Positions 16,989-27,290 are shown, numbered from the stretch's first letter. The stretch is 64,000 bases of DNA from Pseudomonas sp. SORT22 (GCF_018417635.1 NZ_CP071007.1:3658501-3722500); one strand, 5' to 3'. Translations and numbers: made by a program. The notes: generated by a model not told the origin, from the letters alone.

Positions 16989-17935
16989 CGGCGGGTGACG
17001 CTCAAGGCCACAGCGCCGATGCGTTCGACCTGCTGGTAACCGGGCTCGAGCAGTTGTTCGCCGAACACGTCGGGGTCCAGTTCATGGTAGTGCCAGGCCC
17101 AGTCGGCGGACGCCAAAGGCGCTTGCAAGGCTGTCAGGAACGGGTCGCGACCATCAACCATGGCCACCCCGGTGTACAGCAGCAAGGTGCCGCCCGGCGC
17201 CAGGCGTGGCAGGGCTTGTTCAACGATCCGCAGCGACAGCCCGGCGCCCAGGGCGCCGCCACCATGCCGGTAGGCGCGCTCACTGGCGTCGAGCATGTAC
17301 GGCGGGTTGGCGACAATCAGGTCGAAGCTGCCGCTGATGCCCTGGAGCACATCGCTGTGCTCGACCGAGACGTTGGCCAGCTCCGCCAGGGCGACGTTGA
17401 TAGCGGTCAGGCGCAGGGCCTGCGGGTTGATGTCCACGGCGCTGACCTGCGCATGCCGGCGGGCACGGGCGATCAGCACCGCGCCGACCCCGGCACCGCA
17501 ACCGATATCCACGGCGTGGTTGATGCTGGCGAAACTCTGCTGCAGGTGGGCTTCGATCAACTGGGCAAAGCGATAGCTGTCCGGGCCGAAGAACACCGCG
17601 TCCGTGCTGTCGGTGGGAAAACCGGAATGAACGAAGAGCAAATCATGCAGGCTCGACCAGCGTACCCGGCTGCGCAGCAGCTGTTCATGCTCGTCGAGGA
17701 TCTGCGCCCGTTGCAGCTGCGCCAGCTCGTCCGCTGACAGCAGCGCGGGCGCAAAGGGCCGGTTCCAGCCGAAAATATCGCGCAGGGTATGAGACTGTTC
17801 TGCACCCTCACGCTGGTTATTGCGCCACTGGGTCAAGGGCGTGACGCTGGTAAAGCGATAGCCATCGGCCAACAGCCGCCGCCCCAGTTGCAGCAAGGCC
17901 TGATCGGCCTGGCGTTGCGCCTCGGTCAATTGCAT
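16985..17935 (-). CDS. SAM-dependent methyltransferase with NPPY motif
   Basis: A 316-residue class I methyltransferase. SAM motif I is VDIGCGAGVGAVL (residues 142-154), the acidic SAVDIN ends strand 2 (165-170), and NPPY is at 210-213. NPPY is found in enzymes that methylate amide or ring nitrogens (PrmC, RlmG-like), so N-methylation is possible. An N-terminal domain of about 110 residues precedes the core. It lies between the diiron oxidase gene (12 bases upstream) and the ligase gene (4-base overlap). The substrate is unknown. Confidence 0.82.
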   Translation of the reverse strand: MQLTEAQRQADQALLQLGRRLLADGYRFTSVTPLTQWRNNQREGAEQSHTLRDIFGWNRPFAPALLSADELAQLQRAQILDEHEQLLRSRVRWSSLHDLLFVHSGFPTDSTDAVFFGPDSYRFAQLIEAHLQQSFASINHAVDIGCGAGVGAVLIARARRHAQVSAVDINPQALRLTAINVALAELANVSVEHSDVLQGISGSFDLIVANPPYMLDASERAYRHGGGALGAGLSLRIVEQALPRLAPGGTLLLYTGVAMVDGRDPFLTALQAPLASADWAWHYHELDPDVFGEQLLEPGYQQVERIGAVALSVTRR

Positions 17936-17947
17936 GGTCAGCCTCCG

Positions 17948-19291
17948 TTACTGATTGAGCCCAGTCATCTGCGCGTATTTGCGCGTCGCCGCCAGGCCCT
18001 GGGGCAAGGCGTGACGAGCCCCGGCCATTTCGCTGATCAGGTAGGCGATCCGCGCCTGCGCCGGCAGGTCATGGAGCTCGCGCTCAAGCGCGCTCACCAG
18101 CGCCTCGTCGTGCATCGACACCTCGGCCTTGACCGGCCCGTGACGAGGGCGGCGCGGCTGCCAGCTGAGCGCGATCCAGTCATGCAGCAGCTGCTTTTCA
18201 TAGGGGCTGAAGACGCCGAACATCGCTGCTGCCGGGCCGTCGATCAGTTGCCAGAAACGGCTGTCGGCCGGGTCCTGGCCGCGTTTGATCCAGCCCGTTT
18301 CCTGCAGGGCGGCGAGAAACCCCGCAATGCTGCCGGGCTCGGCCAGCCACTGGTTGACCGTGCGTCCTTCGATACGGCAGTAATCGGAATGCATGTGCTG
18401 GCCAAAACTGCGCTTGCGCTCGAAGGCGACCAGCAGCTCGGCTTCGAGGTCAAACTCGGCAATGATCGTCGCTGAGCCCGGGCCCAGGTCGTTGAGCCGA
18501 TAGCCTCGCGCCACCCGCCGATAGAACTCGCTGGCACCCTGCGCCGGCCACAGTTGCATCAGTGCCTGCACCGCCTTGCAGGCGTGGCCGCTGCTGGCGT
18601 TGTCGATGGTCACGTGCAGGCGAAAGTACTGCGGGTCGATGCCCAGTTCGTCCAGCTCGTAAGCGCTGATCAGCAAATGCAGGGGCAGTTGCTCATAGCC
18701 CAGGTTGTAGCCGATCACTTCGGGCAGGAACGCCTCGGTGTTGAAGCCCAGCGCCAGTTGCAGCGCACCTTGCAGGTAGCGGTCGTCGCCCAGCGGCAGC
18801 TGCTCATGGCAGCCCAGTTCGCTGAGCAGGCGCCGGTAGATCAGCACATGGTTGCAGGCCGGGTCGCCATCACCGAGCTCTTCCAGGTAGATGCGGATCA
18901 GGCCGTGGTAGCGCGGGTCGGCCCAGTGCCTGAGCATGCCGAACAGCCAGGCACCATCCACCGCCTTGGTCGGGGCGACGTGCTGGAGAAAATACAGCGC
19001 ATGGGCGCGGTTGCTGAAGTAACGCCGGGCAGCGCCGGCTTTGCGCTCGGCCAGGTACTGGGCGTATTGCCCGGCCACGGCAGCAGCGCGCTCGGCGGTC
19101 CATTGGCCGAGTTCGACGGGGTTGGCCGGCAGTTCATCAGGCAAGGCCTCAGCCTGTTGCAATTGCTCGCCGAGCCAGGCGGCGCTGTCGCTCAGCTCGC
19201 CCTGCAACAGAGCGTGATAACGCGCTGCATGGCCTGCTCGGCTATCGATGACATGCGGGTCAAGCACGGGTGCGGCGGTCATCACGGTCAT
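17948..19291 (-). CDS. Haem-oxygenase-like diiron oxidase (iron-containing redox enzyme family)
   Basis: A 447-residue all-helical protein of the haem-oxygenase-like dimetal oxidase group. Candidate ligands fall in two motifs: YLEELGDGDPACNH (E137/E138 with H148), then AYELDELG (E212) and RLHVTIDNASSGH (H226, D230, H236). Characterised members carry out N-oxygenation or C-C cleavage with a diiron centre, but each on a different substrate. It is the first gene of a tight operon with a methyltransferase and an amide-forming ligase. An alternative ATG three codons downstream (19282) is possible. The reaction here is unassigned. Confidence 0.82.
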   Translation of the reverse strand: MTVMTAAPVLDPHVIDSRAGHAARYHALLQGELSDSAAWLGEQLQQAEALPDELPANPVELGQWTAERAAAVAGQYAQYLAERKAGAARRYFSNRAHALYFLQHVAPTKAVDGAWLFGMLRHWADPRYHGLIRIYLEELGDGDPACNHVLIYRRLLSELGCHEQLPLGDDRYLQGALQLALGFNTEAFLPEVIGYNLGYEQLPLHLLISAYELDELGIDPQYFRLHVTIDNASSGHACKAVQALMQLWPAQGASEFYRRVARGYRLNDLGPGSATIIAEFDLEAELLVAFERKRSFGQHMHSDYCRIEGRTVNQWLAEPGSIAGFLAALQETGWIKRGQDPADSRFWQLIDGPAAAMFGVFSPYEKQLLHDWIALSWQPRRPRHGPVKAEVSMHDEALVSALERELHDLPAQARIAYLISEMAGARHALPQGLAATRKYAQMTGLNQ

Positions 19292-19449
19292 GGCGGCAGC
19301 CTTCGGCAGTCGGGCGAGAAGTGCCCTCTATGCAAGGGAGCGGTGCTCGGCAACTGAAGTTCAGATCATCTGCGCGGCAAAGGGACGGATGGCAGGCCGG
19401 CGCGGTAGAATCGCGCCATTGCCGTTTTTGCCTGGAGTCACCCCTGCCG

Positions 19450-20172
19450 ATGCCCGCCCTCCACCACTTCGTCGCGCCGCCCGCCGAGCCGATCAAAAGC
19501 CAGATCCTGCAGATGGTGGTCGACTACCTGACCGACATCAGCAGCGTCGCCCTGGCGCCGAGCAACCCGCTGTACAGTCTGTACCAGTACGGCATCGGCT
19601 TCGAAGTGCACCTGTACCTGCAGGCCATGGACGGCTCGCGCGGCATCCCGGTCGAACTGATCGTGGCCCTGGACCTCGACGACCCGGAGCAGGTGGTGGG
19701 CTTTTTGCTGTACCTGCCGCTCAAGGATGACCCGCAGGCCTGTTCTGTGGCCTACCTGGCCGTACACGCCAGCCACCGCCGCCAGGGGATTGCCCGGGCC
19801 ATGCTGGCACAGATGACCGCGCGCTACCCGCAGGCCGAGCTCGGCTGCGTCGCCAGCAAGGTGCCGGTGTTCGAGGCCCTGGGCTTTCAGGTCACTGGCG
19901 CGCGCGGCCCACAGGTGTTGATGAACACCCACGCCGAGCCCAGCGCCGGCATAGCGGCGGTGCTCGACGTAGCACCGATCTACCGCACCCTGGAGGTGCA
20001 GCAGATCCACAGCTACCTGCTCAAGCAACACGGCAAGCGGGCGATGGTCGATGCCGAGAAACAGCGCGACCGCCACCTCGACCAGCTCAGCCGCAAAGCC
20101 CGGGCCCTGGCCCTCGAGCGCCTGGGTCAAGGGCCGTGGCTGGAGGGCGGGCGCGGGCTGCGGCTGGTCTAG
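19450..20172 (+). CDS. GNAT-family acetyltransferase
   Basis: A 240-residue protein with one GNAT domain in the middle: VGFLLYLPLKDDPQACSVAY, then the acetyl-CoA loop HRRQGIARAMLAQMTARYP (about residues 110-128). A C-terminal helical extension of about 60 residues (IYRTLEVQQIHSYLLKQHGK) is not part of the standard fold. It diverges from the diiron oxidase operon across 158 bases. Its stop codon shares the palindrome CTAG with the stop of the convergent LysR gene. Confidence 0.8.
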   Translation: MPALHHFVAPPAEPIKSQILQMVVDYLTDISSVALAPSNPLYSLYQYGIGFEVHLYLQAMDGSRGIPVELIVALDLDDPEQVVGFLLYLPLKDDPQACSVAYLAVHASHRRQGIARAMLAQMTARYPQAELGCVASKVPVFEALGFQVTGARGPQVLMNTHAEPSAGIAAVLDVAPIYRTLEVQQIHSYLLKQHGKRAMVDAEKQRDRHLDQLSRKARALALERLGQGPWLEGGRGLRLV

Positions 20173-21056
20173 TTTTTCACCGCCTGGCTCATCAGCACCT
20201 GCAGCACCAAGGCGGTGCCCTGCTCCACCTCGCCCTGGCGGCAGGCGATGCCCAGGTGCCGCCACAGGCCCGGGCGCAACGGGCGCATGCAGATCCGCGG
20301 GTCATGCTCCGGCGCTGCCGATTCATGGGGCAGCAAGGTCGCGCCATAGCCCGCCGCCACCAGGCTTTTTACCGCGTCGTTGTAGTTGAGCTGGATTCGC
20401 GCTGGCGGCTGCAGGCCGGCGCTGGCAAACCATTCGCTGGTCACCCGCGACAGCTGGGTGCTGCTGTCGTTGAGAATCAGCGCCCGGCTGGCCAGCCACG
20501 CTGGGCTGATCCGCGCCGGCGGTGACCAGCTGGCGGGAATGAACGCCATGATCGGATCGCGCCGCCACGGGCGAATCTGCAGGCCCTTGATCGCTGCTTG
20601 CGGCAGCGCCACCAGGCCGATGTCGAGGCTGCCGTCGTGCAGGCGCGCCAGCGACTCGCTGGAGGTCAGCACCTGCACCTGCACATCGATGCCAGGGTGC
20701 TGCACGCCGAGGATATCCAGCGCCTGCGGCAGCAAATGGGCGATGGCACCGGTGGAAGCGCCCAGGCGCACCCGCCCGGCCAGGCCCTGGACCTGGCGCT
20801 GCACATCATCGAGCGCCTGTTCGGCATCGGCCAGCAGGCGCCGGGCGCGTTCGAGCAGGGTTTCACCGATGGCCGTGGGGCGGATCTGCCCGCGCTTGCG
20901 CGACAGCAGCGGCGCACCAATGCGCGCCTCGAGGTCGGCAACGTGCAGGCTAACTGTCGGCGGCGCCAGGTTGAGCGCCCGCGCCGCCTGGGCAAAGGAG
21001 CCGAGGTCGGCGATCACCACCAGGGTACGCAGCCGGTCGAGGCTGATCTCGCGCAT
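20169..21056 (-). CDS. LysR-family regulator
   Basis: A 295-residue LysR protein: ISLDRLRTLVVIADLGSFAQ, APPTVSLHVADLEARIGAPL, then VRLGASTGAIAHLLPQALDI. It is divergent from argC across 111 bases, but nothing shows that it regulates arginine synthesis. Its stop codon overlaps that of the convergent GNAT gene in the shared tetranucleotide CTAG at 20169-20172. Confidence 0.87.
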   Translation of the reverse strand: MREISLDRLRTLVVIADLGSFAQAARALNLAPPTVSLHVADLEARIGAPLLSRKRGQIRPTAIGETLLERARRLLADAEQALDDVQRQVQGLAGRVRLGASTGAIAHLLPQALDILGVQHPGIDVQVQVLTSSESLARLHDGSLDIGLVALPQAAIKGLQIRPWRRDPIMAFIPASWSPPARISPAWLASRALILNDSSTQLSRVTSEWFASAGLQPPARIQLNYNDAVKSLVAAGYGATLLPHESAAPEHDPRICMRPLRPGLWRHLGIACRQGEVEQGTALVLQVLMSQAVKN

Positions 21057-21167
21057 GGGCTTATCGTTCAGAAAAAATGAAGTTGAGCATCATGATATTC
21101 AAATTTTCTTTCGTCCAGCCGCAGGTGAAGATGGCTGCACATTTGTCACCTATGTACGAGAGCCCCC

Positions 21168-22100
21168 ATGCACCAGCCCCTGGTTTTTATCGACGGCGAC
21201 CAAGGCACCACCGGCCTGCAGATCCACGCCCGCCTCAACGCTCGCAACGACCTGCGCCTGCTGACCCTGCCGGCGGGCGAGCGCAAGAACCTGCACCTGC
21301 GCGCCGAAGCCATCAACAGCGCCGACGTGGCGATCCTGTGCCTGCCCGATGACGCCGCCCGTGAAGCGGTGGCGGCCATCGTCAACCCGCAGGTGCGGGT
21401 GATCGACGCCAGCTCCGCGCACCGCACCACCCCGGGTTGGGTGTATGGCTTGCCGGAGCTGGATGAAGAGCAGGCCGAGCGCATTGCCCAGGCCAAGCGG
21501 GTCAGCAACCCAGGCTGCTACCCGACCGGCGCCATTGCCTTGTTGCGGCCATTGATTGGCGCAGGCCTGGTGCCAGCGGACTATCCGCTGACGGTGAACG
21601 CGGTATCGGGCTACTCCGGTGGCGGCCGGGCGGCGGTCGAACGTCATGAAGGGCCCGATGCACACACAGCCCAGGGCGTGCTGGTGTATGGCCTGCACCT
21701 GGACCACAAGCATGTGCCGGAGATCCAGCAGCATGCCGGTTTGTCGCAGCGGCCGGTGTTTGTGCCCAGCTATGGCAGCTACCGCCAGGGCATCGTCCTG
21801 ACCATCGCCCTGCAGACCTGGTTGCTGCCGGCGGGCGTGAGCGCCGCGCGGTTGCAGGCGTGCCTGGCCGAGCATTATCACGGCGCCCGTTACGTGCAAG
21901 TGGCGCCGCTGCAGTCGGGCGCCTCGGCAGTACAACTGGACCCGCAAGCAGTCAACGACAGCAACGACCTGCACTTGGCGGTGTTTGCCAATGAAGAGCA
22001 CGGCCAGGTATTGCTGACGGCGGTGTTCGACAACCTCGGCAAAGGTGCGTCGGGGGCGGCGGTGCAGAACCTGGAGCTGATGCTGGCGGCGATGGGCTGA
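21168..22100 (+). CDS. argC: N-acetyl-gamma-glutamyl-phosphate reductase (type 2 ArgC)
   Basis: A 310-residue NADPH-dependent reductase for the third step of arginine synthesis, converting N-acetylglutamyl phosphate to the semialdehyde. [18 protein letters not shown] is the nucleotide-binding start, [14 protein letters not shown] holds the catalytic cysteine, and the C-terminal HGPDAH-like segment ([12 protein letters not shown]) fits the short type 2 form, about 310 residues against 345 for type 1. No other arg gene is nearby. Pseudomonads often carry a second argC of this type. Confidence 0.9.
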   Translation: MHQPLVFIDGDQGTTGLQIHARLNARNDLRLLTLPAGERKNLHLRAEAINSADVAILCLPDDAAREAVAAIVNPQVRVIDASSAHRTTPGWVYGLPELDEEQAERIAQAKRVSNPGCYPTGAIALLRPLIGAGLVPADYPLTVNAVSGYSGGGRAAVERHEGPDAHTAQGVLVYGLHLDHKHVPEIQQHAGLSQRPVFVPSYGSYRQGIVLTIALQTWLLPAGVSAARLQACLAEHYHGARYVQVAPLQSGASAVQLDPQAVNDSNDLHLAVFANEEHGQVLLTAVFDNLGKGASGAAVQNLELMLAAMG

Positions 22101-22279
22101 GTAACGGGGCTGCTAGGCCAGTTCCCACAGGTCTGGTGCACACAGGACTATTGTGGCAGCCGGCCTTGCCGGCGATGGAGCGCGAAGCGGCCCCTCATTT
22201 GTTTGAAAATCGACGGCACTGGCGCCATGCTCGGCGGTCTGCCACTTACGCGGATCGCTCAGCAGGGAAGAATATCGTC

Positions 22280-24931
22280 ATGTGTGCAAAACCAGTAGTC
22301 AGTGCCAACCCCGCCGGTTGTGTGCGGGTGCGCGGCGCCCGTGAGCACAACCTGAAGAATGTCGACGTCGACATTCCCCGCGATGCGCTGGTGGTGTTCA
22401 CCGGGGTGTCGGGCTCGGGCAAGTCGTCGCTGGCGTTCTCCACCTTGTATGCCGAAGCCCAGCGTCGCTATTTCGAATCGGTGGCGCCCTATGCGCGGCG
22501 CTTGATCGATCAGGTCGGGGTGCCGGCAGTGGATTCCATCGAAGGCCTGCCGCCGGCGGTGGCCCTGCAGCAGCAACGCGGCACGCCCAGCGCGCGCTCG
22601 TCGGTCGGCAGCGTCACCACCCTGTCGAGCCTGATCCGCATGCTCTACTCGCGCGCCGGCAGCTACCCGGCCGAGCAGCCGATGCTGTTCGCCGAAGACT
22701 TCTCGGCCAATACCCCGCAAGGCGCCTGCGCCGAATGCCATGGCCTGGGCCGGGTGTTCGATGTCAGCGAGGCGTCGATGGTGCCCGACCCGTCGCTGAG
22801 CATCCGCGAACGGGCGGTGGCGTCCTGGCCCATGGCCTGGCAGGGGCAGAACCTGCGCGACATCCTCGTGACCCTCGGCTATGACGTCGACATCCCCTGG
22901 CGCGACCTGCCCCAGGCGCAGCGCGACTGGATTCTCTTCACCGAAGAAACCCCGACGGTGCCGGTGTACGCCGGCCTGACCCCGGCGCAAACCCGCCAGG
23001 CGCTCAAGCGCAAACTCGAACCCAGCTACCAGGGCACCTTCAGCGGTGCGCGGCGCTACGTGCTGCACACCTTCACCCATTCGCAAAGTGCGCTGATGCG
23101 CAAGCGCGTGTCCGCCTTCATGCGCGCCAGCCCCTGCCCGGCCTGCGCCGGCAAGCGTCTGAAAGCCGAGGCGCTGACGGTGACCTTTGCCGGCAAGGAC
23201 ATTACTGAGCTGTCGCGCCTGCCACTGCTTGACCTGGCCGAACTGCTCAAGACCGTCGCCAATACCGATTACCTCAAGCAGCCTGAAGAAGCCGGCGCTG
23301 TGCTCAGCCACGCGCAAACCCGACAGGCCCGCGAGCAACGCGCCGCCCGCGGCGACAACCCCCATGAAGGCGGTGCGGATGTGCGCCACACGCCCAACCT
23401 GTCGGTGGAAAAACGCCTGGCTGCGCAGCGCATCGCCGCCGAGTTGCTGGAGCGCATCAGCACCCTGATCGACCTGGGCCTGGGTTACCTGGACCTGGAA
23501 CGCAGCACACCGACCTTGTCGTCGGGCGAGCTGCAACGCCTGCGCCTGGCCACCCAGCTCAACTCGCAGCTGTTCGGGGTGATCTACGTGCTCGACGAGC
23601 CCTCGGCCGGGCTGCATCCGGCTGATAGCGAAGCGCTGTTCACGGCCTTGCAGCGGCTCAAGCAGGCGGGCAACTCGGTGTATGTGGTCGAGCATGACCT
23701 GGACACCATGCGCCGCGCCGACTGGCTGGTGGACGTCGGCCCGGACGCCGGCGAGCACGGCGGCCAGGTGCTGTACAGCGGCCCGCCGGCAGGCCTGGCC
23801 AAGGTCGAGGCCTCGCGCACCCGCACTTACCTGTTCAACGAAAATCCCCCCCAGGTTCGCCCGCCGCGCACGCCCCAGGCATGGCTGCAACTTGAAGGCG
23901 TCACCCGCAACAACCTCGAGCAACTGGCGGTGGCCTTCCCGCTCGGCTGCTTCAGCGCGGTCACCGGGATTTCCGGCTCGGGCAAATCGAGCCTGGTCAG
24001 CCAGGCGCTGCTCGACCTGCTCGGCGAGCACCTGGGCCAGGCCCGCAGTCAGGAGGATGTCGCAGAACAGAGCCTGGAAGACCCACCCGAACAAACCAGC
24101 GACGGCTGGATCAGCGCCGGCCTTGAGCATATCCGCCGCCTGGTGCCGGTGGACCAGAAGCCCATCGGCCGCACGCCGCGCTCGAACCTGGCGACCTACA
24201 CCGGCCTGTTCGATCACGTGCGCAAGCTGTTTGCGGCAACGCCCGATGCACAAGCCCAAGGTTTCGATGCCGGGCAGTTCTCGTTCAACGTCGCCAAGGG
24301 CCGCTGCGAGACCTGCGAAGGCGAAGGCTTTGTCAGCGTCGAGCTATTGTTCATGCCCAGTGTCTATGCGCCCTGCCCGACCTGCCATGGCGACCGCTAC
24401 AACCCCCAGACCCTGGCCATCACCTGGCAAGACTTGAACATCGCCCAGGTACTGCAACTGACCGTCGACCAGGCCAGCCAGCGCTTTGCCGAACAGCCAG
24501 CGATCAGCCGCGCCCTGCGGGTGCTGCAGGACATCGGCCTGGGTTATTTGCGCCTGGGCCAGCCGGCCACCGAGCTGTCGGGCGGCGAAGCCCAGCGCAT
24601 CAAGCTGGCCACCGAGCTGCAACGCCTGGCCCGCGGCGCCACCCTCTACGTGCTGGACGAACCCACCACCGGCCTGCACCCGCAGGACATCGACCGTTTG
24701 CTGGTGCAACTGCAGCGCCTGGTCGAGGCCGGGCACACGGTGATCGTGGTCGAGCACGACATGCGCGTGGTGGCCCAGAGCGACTGGGTGATCGATATCG
24801 GCCCCGGGGCCGGTAGCGCCGGCGGCAAGGTGGTGGTCAGCGGGCCGCCAGCGCAGGTGGCGGCGTGCAAGGACAGCCACACGGCGGGATTCCTCGCCAG
24901 GGCGCTGGCTTGCGATCGGCAAATTACGTAG
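22280..24931 (+). CDS. Class II UvrA-like ABC ATPase
   Basis: An 883-residue protein with two ABC ATPase modules. The first Walker A is [20 protein letters not shown], the second [17 protein letters not shown]; signatures [13 protein letters not shown] and [13 protein letters not shown] are followed by [10 protein letters not shown] and [10 protein letters not shown]. Zinc-type cysteine clusters are kept ([31 protein letters not shown]). The segment between [20 protein letters not shown] and the first zinc cluster is very short, so the UvrB-binding domain of normal UvrA is missing. Class II UvrA proteins are linked to damage tolerance or resistance to DNA-binding compounds, not to standard excision repair. 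The start at 22280 follows GGAAG. Confidence 0.85.
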   Translation: MCAKPVVSANPAGCVRVRGAREHNLKNVDVDIPRDALVVFTGVSGSGKSSLAFSTLYAEAQRRYFESVAPYARRLIDQVGVPAVDSIEGLPPAVALQQQRGTPSARSSVGSVTTLSSLIRMLYSRAGSYPAEQPMLFAEDFSANTPQGACAECHGLGRVFDVSEASMVPDPSLSIRERAVASWPMAWQGQNLRDILVTLGYDVDIPWRDLPQAQRDWILFTEETPTVPVYAGLTPAQTRQALKRKLEPSYQGTFSGARRYVLHTFTHSQSALMRKRVSAFMRASPCPACAGKRLKAEALTVTFAGKDITELSRLPLLDLAELLKTVANTDYLKQPEEAGAVLSHAQTRQAREQRAARGDNPHEGGADVRHTPNLSVEKRLAAQRIAAELLERISTLIDLGLGYLDLERSTPTLSSGELQRLRLATQLNSQLFGVIYVLDEPSAGLHPADSEALFTALQRLKQAGNSVYVVEHDLDTMRRADWLVDVGPDAGEHGGQVLYSGPPAGLAKVEASRTRTYLFNENPPQVRPPRTPQAWLQLEGVTRNNLEQLAVAFPLGCFSAVTGISGSGKSSLVSQALLDLLGEHLGQARSQEDVAEQSLEDPPEQTSDGWISAGLEHIRRLVPVDQKPIGRTPRSNLATYTGLFDHVRKLFAATPDAQAQGFDAGQFSFNVAKGRCETCEGEGFVSVELLFMPSVYAPCPTCHGDRYNPQTLAITWQDLNIAQVLQLTVDQASQRFAEQPAISRALRVLQDIGLGYLRLGQPATELSGGEAQRIKLATELQRLARGATLYVLDEPTTGLHPQDIDRLLVQLQRLVEAGHTVIVVEHDMRVVAQSDWVIDIGPGAGSAGGKVVVSGPPAQVAACKDSHTAGFLARALACDRQIT

Positions 24932-24948
24932 CATCCTGCGCTTTTTGC

Positions 24949-24971
24949 CCCGGCAGCACCCCGCTGCCGGG
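24949..24971. terminator. GC hairpin between uvrA-like and sulP genes
   Basis: CCCGGCAGC at 24949-24957 pairs perfectly with GCTGCCGGG at 24963-24971 around a five-base loop, in the 58-base gap. There is no T-rich tail on either strand, so it is a terminator-like or attenuating hairpin and not a clear rho-independent terminator. Confidence 0.45.
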
Positions 24972-24989
24972 CCGCTCTTCAGGTAAGTC

Positions 24990-26432
24990 ATGAGAACAAC
25001 CCCGCTACGCGCCGATGTCCTGGCAGGACTCACCACAGCCTTCGCCCTGGTGCCCGAGTGCATCGCCTTCGCCCTGGTGGCGCACCTCAACCCGTTGATG
25101 GGCCTGTATGGCGCCTTCATCATCTGCACCCTGACCGCCCTGCTCGGCGGGCGCCCGGGGATGATTTCCGGCGCGGCCGGGTCCATGGCCGTGGTCATCG
25201 TCGCCCTGGTGGTCACCCACGGCGTGCAGTACCTGCTGGCGACGGTGCTGCTCGGCGGGCTGATCATGATCGCCTTCGGCCTGCTGCGCCTGGGCAAACT
25301 GGTGCGCATGGTGCCGTATTCGGTGATGCTCGGCTTCGTCAACGGCCTGGCGATCATCATTGCCCTGGCCCAGCTTGAGCACTTCAAGGCCGATGGCGCC
25401 TGGCTCAGCGGTGCACCGCTGTACCTGATGCTGGGGCTGGTGGCCCTGACCATGGCGATTGTCTACCTGTTGCCGCGCCTGACCCGCAGCGTGCCGCCGG
25501 CGTTGATCGCCATTCTCGGCGTCGGTGCCGGCGTCTACCTGCTCGACCTGCCGACCCGCACCCTCGGCGATCTTGCCCACATCGCCGGCGGCCTGCCGGC
25601 CTGGAGCTGGCCGCAGGTGCCGTGGAACCTCGAAACCCTGCAGGTCATCGCCCCCTACGCACTGCTCATGGCCCTGGTCGGCCTGCTGGAAACCCTGCTG
25701 ACCCTGAACCTCACCGATGAAATCACCGAGACCCGCGGCCACCCCGACCGCGAATGCGTAGCCCTGGGCGTGGCCAACATGACCAGCGGGCTGTTCGGCG
25801 GCATGGGCGGTTGCGCGATGATCGGCCAGACCGCCATCAACCTGAGCTCCGGCGGCCGAGGGCGGCTGTCGGGGGTGGTCGCCGGGGTGATGATCCTGAT
25901 GTTCGTGCTGTTCCTGTCTCCGCTGATCGAGCGCATTCCGCTGGCAGCGCTGGTCGGGGTGATGTTCGTGGTGGCCCAGCAGACCTTTTCGTGGGCGTCG
26001 TTGCGGGTGCTGCACAAGGTGCCGGTCAACGATGTGCTGGCGATCATCGCCGTGACCCTGGTCACGGTGTTTACCGACCTTGCCACTGCGGTGCTGTGCG
26101 GCATCGTCATCGCCGCGCTCAATTTTGCCTGGCAACAGGCCCGTGAGCTGTATGCCGACAGCCACGACGAAAGCGACGGCAGCAAGCTGTACAAGGTCCA
26201 CGGCACCCTGTTCTTCGCCTCGACCACGCCGTTCCTCAACCAGTTCGACCCGGCCAATGACCCGGCCCAGGTGACCCTCGACTGCCGTCACCTGAACGTT
26301 GTCGACTACTCGGCGATCGCCGCGCTCAAGACCCTGCGCGAGCGCTATAGCAACAACGGCAAGCACCTGCGCGTGGTGCACCTGTCCGAACGCTGCAAGC
26401 AATTGCTCAAGCGCGCCGGGCTTGAGCACTAG
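24990..26432 (+). CDS. SulP-family anion transporter with STAS domain
   Basis: A 480-residue SLC26/SulP transporter: LRADVLAGLTTAFALVPECI at the start, GLYGAFIICTLTALLGGRPG for the first core repeat, about 10-12 membrane segments, and a cytoplasmic STAS domain from about residue 385 (YKVHGTLFFASTTPFLNQFD, then VTLDCRHLNVVDYSAIAAL). Members carry sulfate, bicarbonate or dicarboxylates. It is a little shorter than typical 550-residue forms. The anion cannot be assigned from sequence. Confidence 0.87.
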   Translation: MRTTPLRADVLAGLTTAFALVPECIAFALVAHLNPLMGLYGAFIICTLTALLGGRPGMISGAAGSMAVVIVALVVTHGVQYLLATVLLGGLIMIAFGLLRLGKLVRMVPYSVMLGFVNGLAIIIALAQLEHFKADGAWLSGAPLYLMLGLVALTMAIVYLLPRLTRSVPPALIAILGVGAGVYLLDLPTRTLGDLAHIAGGLPAWSWPQVPWNLETLQVIAPYALLMALVGLLETLLTLNLTDEITETRGHPDRECVALGVANMTSGLFGGMGGCAMIGQTAINLSSGGRGRLSGVVAGVMILMFVLFLSPLIERIPLAALVGVMFVVAQQTFSWASLRVLHKVPVNDVLAIIAVTLVTVFTDLATAVLCGIVIAALNFAWQQARELYADSHDESDGSKLYKVHGTLFFASTTPFLNQFDPANDPAQVTLDCRHLNVVDYSAIAALKTLRERYSNNGKHLRVVHLSERCKQLLKRAGLEH

Positions 26433-26438
26433 GGCGGT

Positions 26439-27290
26439 TTACGGCGCGCCGAACATCGCTGTCCAGTAGATCCCGGCGTCGCTTTTGGGGTCGACCGCAT
26501 AAGCTGCGCCCAGCTCGCTGAACTGCGGGTTCATCAGGTTGGCGCAGTGGCCGGGGCTGGCCAGCCAGCCATCGACCACCTTGCGCGGGGTGTCCTGGCC
26601 GGCGGCGATGTTCTCGCCGACCTGCTGGCCGGCATACCCGGCAAGCTCGGCGCGATCCCCCGGAGTGCGACCGTCGCGGTCCTTGTGATCGAAGAAGTTG
26701 TTGTTGGCCATGGCCCGCGTGTGGCTTTCGGCGGCGCCGGCCAGGGTAGTGTTCCAGGCCAGCGCCGTGGTCGCATTGAACGCTTGGCCGCCGCACTGGC
26801 GGGCCTGGCTACGCGCTGTGTTGATCATCTCCAGGACCTTCTGCCCTTCGGCCTGCCAGTCGCCCAGGCGCCCGGCCAGCAGCGGCCGCGCCAGCACGAT
26901 GCGCCAGTCGCGGCCCTCGCGGCTGACGCCGACATCAACGAACTGCGGGTCGAGTACCACCTGGCAGAAGCTTTCGCGCACCGCCTGCATCGCCGCCTGC
27001 GCATCGCGCGGCCCGGACAGGCTGATGGCCTGGACGTTGACCATCGGGTAGCTGTTTTGCGCCAAAGCCTCGCGCAGGTCGCCCATGCTGTTGGCCGGCA
27101 GCATCAGGCGCGGGTCGCTGGCCAGCGGCGGCAGCTCCATCGACCCCTGGCCTGCGCAACGCTGGGCCTGGCTGCGGTAGGCGTTGATCGACTCGATCAG
27201 CTGCGACTCGTCGCTGGCCTGGGCGGTCACGCTAAACGCCAGGCCCAGCGACAACAACGCCAGCGGTGCAACAGGTGAAGTGACGCGCAT
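26439..27290 (-). CDS. CAP-domain (SCP/PR1-like) exported protein
   Basis: A 283-residue protein with a signal peptide (RVTSPVAPLALLSLGLAFSV, then TAQA). The C-terminal half is a CAP domain: MINTARSQARQCGGQAFNAT, AESHTRAMANNNFFDHKDRD and GENIAAGQDTPRKVVDGWLA with SPGHCANLMNP. The N-terminal half holds another cysteine-containing segment that resembles a diverged repeat of the first part of the same motif (LIESINAYRSQAQRCAGQGS). CAP proteins act outside the cytoplasm; their molecular function in bacteria is poorly known. AAGGGAG precedes the ATG. Its stop is seven bases from the convergent sulP. Confidence 0.85.
   Translation of the reverse strand: MRVTSPVAPLALLSLGLAFSVTAQASDESQLIESINAYRSQAQRCAGQGSMELPPLASDPRLMLPANSMGDLREALAQNSYPMVNVQAISLSGPRDAQAAMQAVRESFCQVVLDPQFVDVGVSREGRDWRIVLARPLLAGRLGDWQAEGQKVLEMINTARSQARQCGGQAFNATTALAWNTTLAGAAESHTRAMANNNFFDHKDRDGRTPGDRAELAGYAGQQVGENIAAGQDTPRKVVDGWLASPGHCANLMNPQFSELGAAYAVDPKSDAGIYWTAMFGAP

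Noticed and set aside
22259..24259. A 666-codon minus-strand open frame over the UvrA-like gene
   Set aside because: It is a mirror of the coding strand with no signal, domain or plausible composition.
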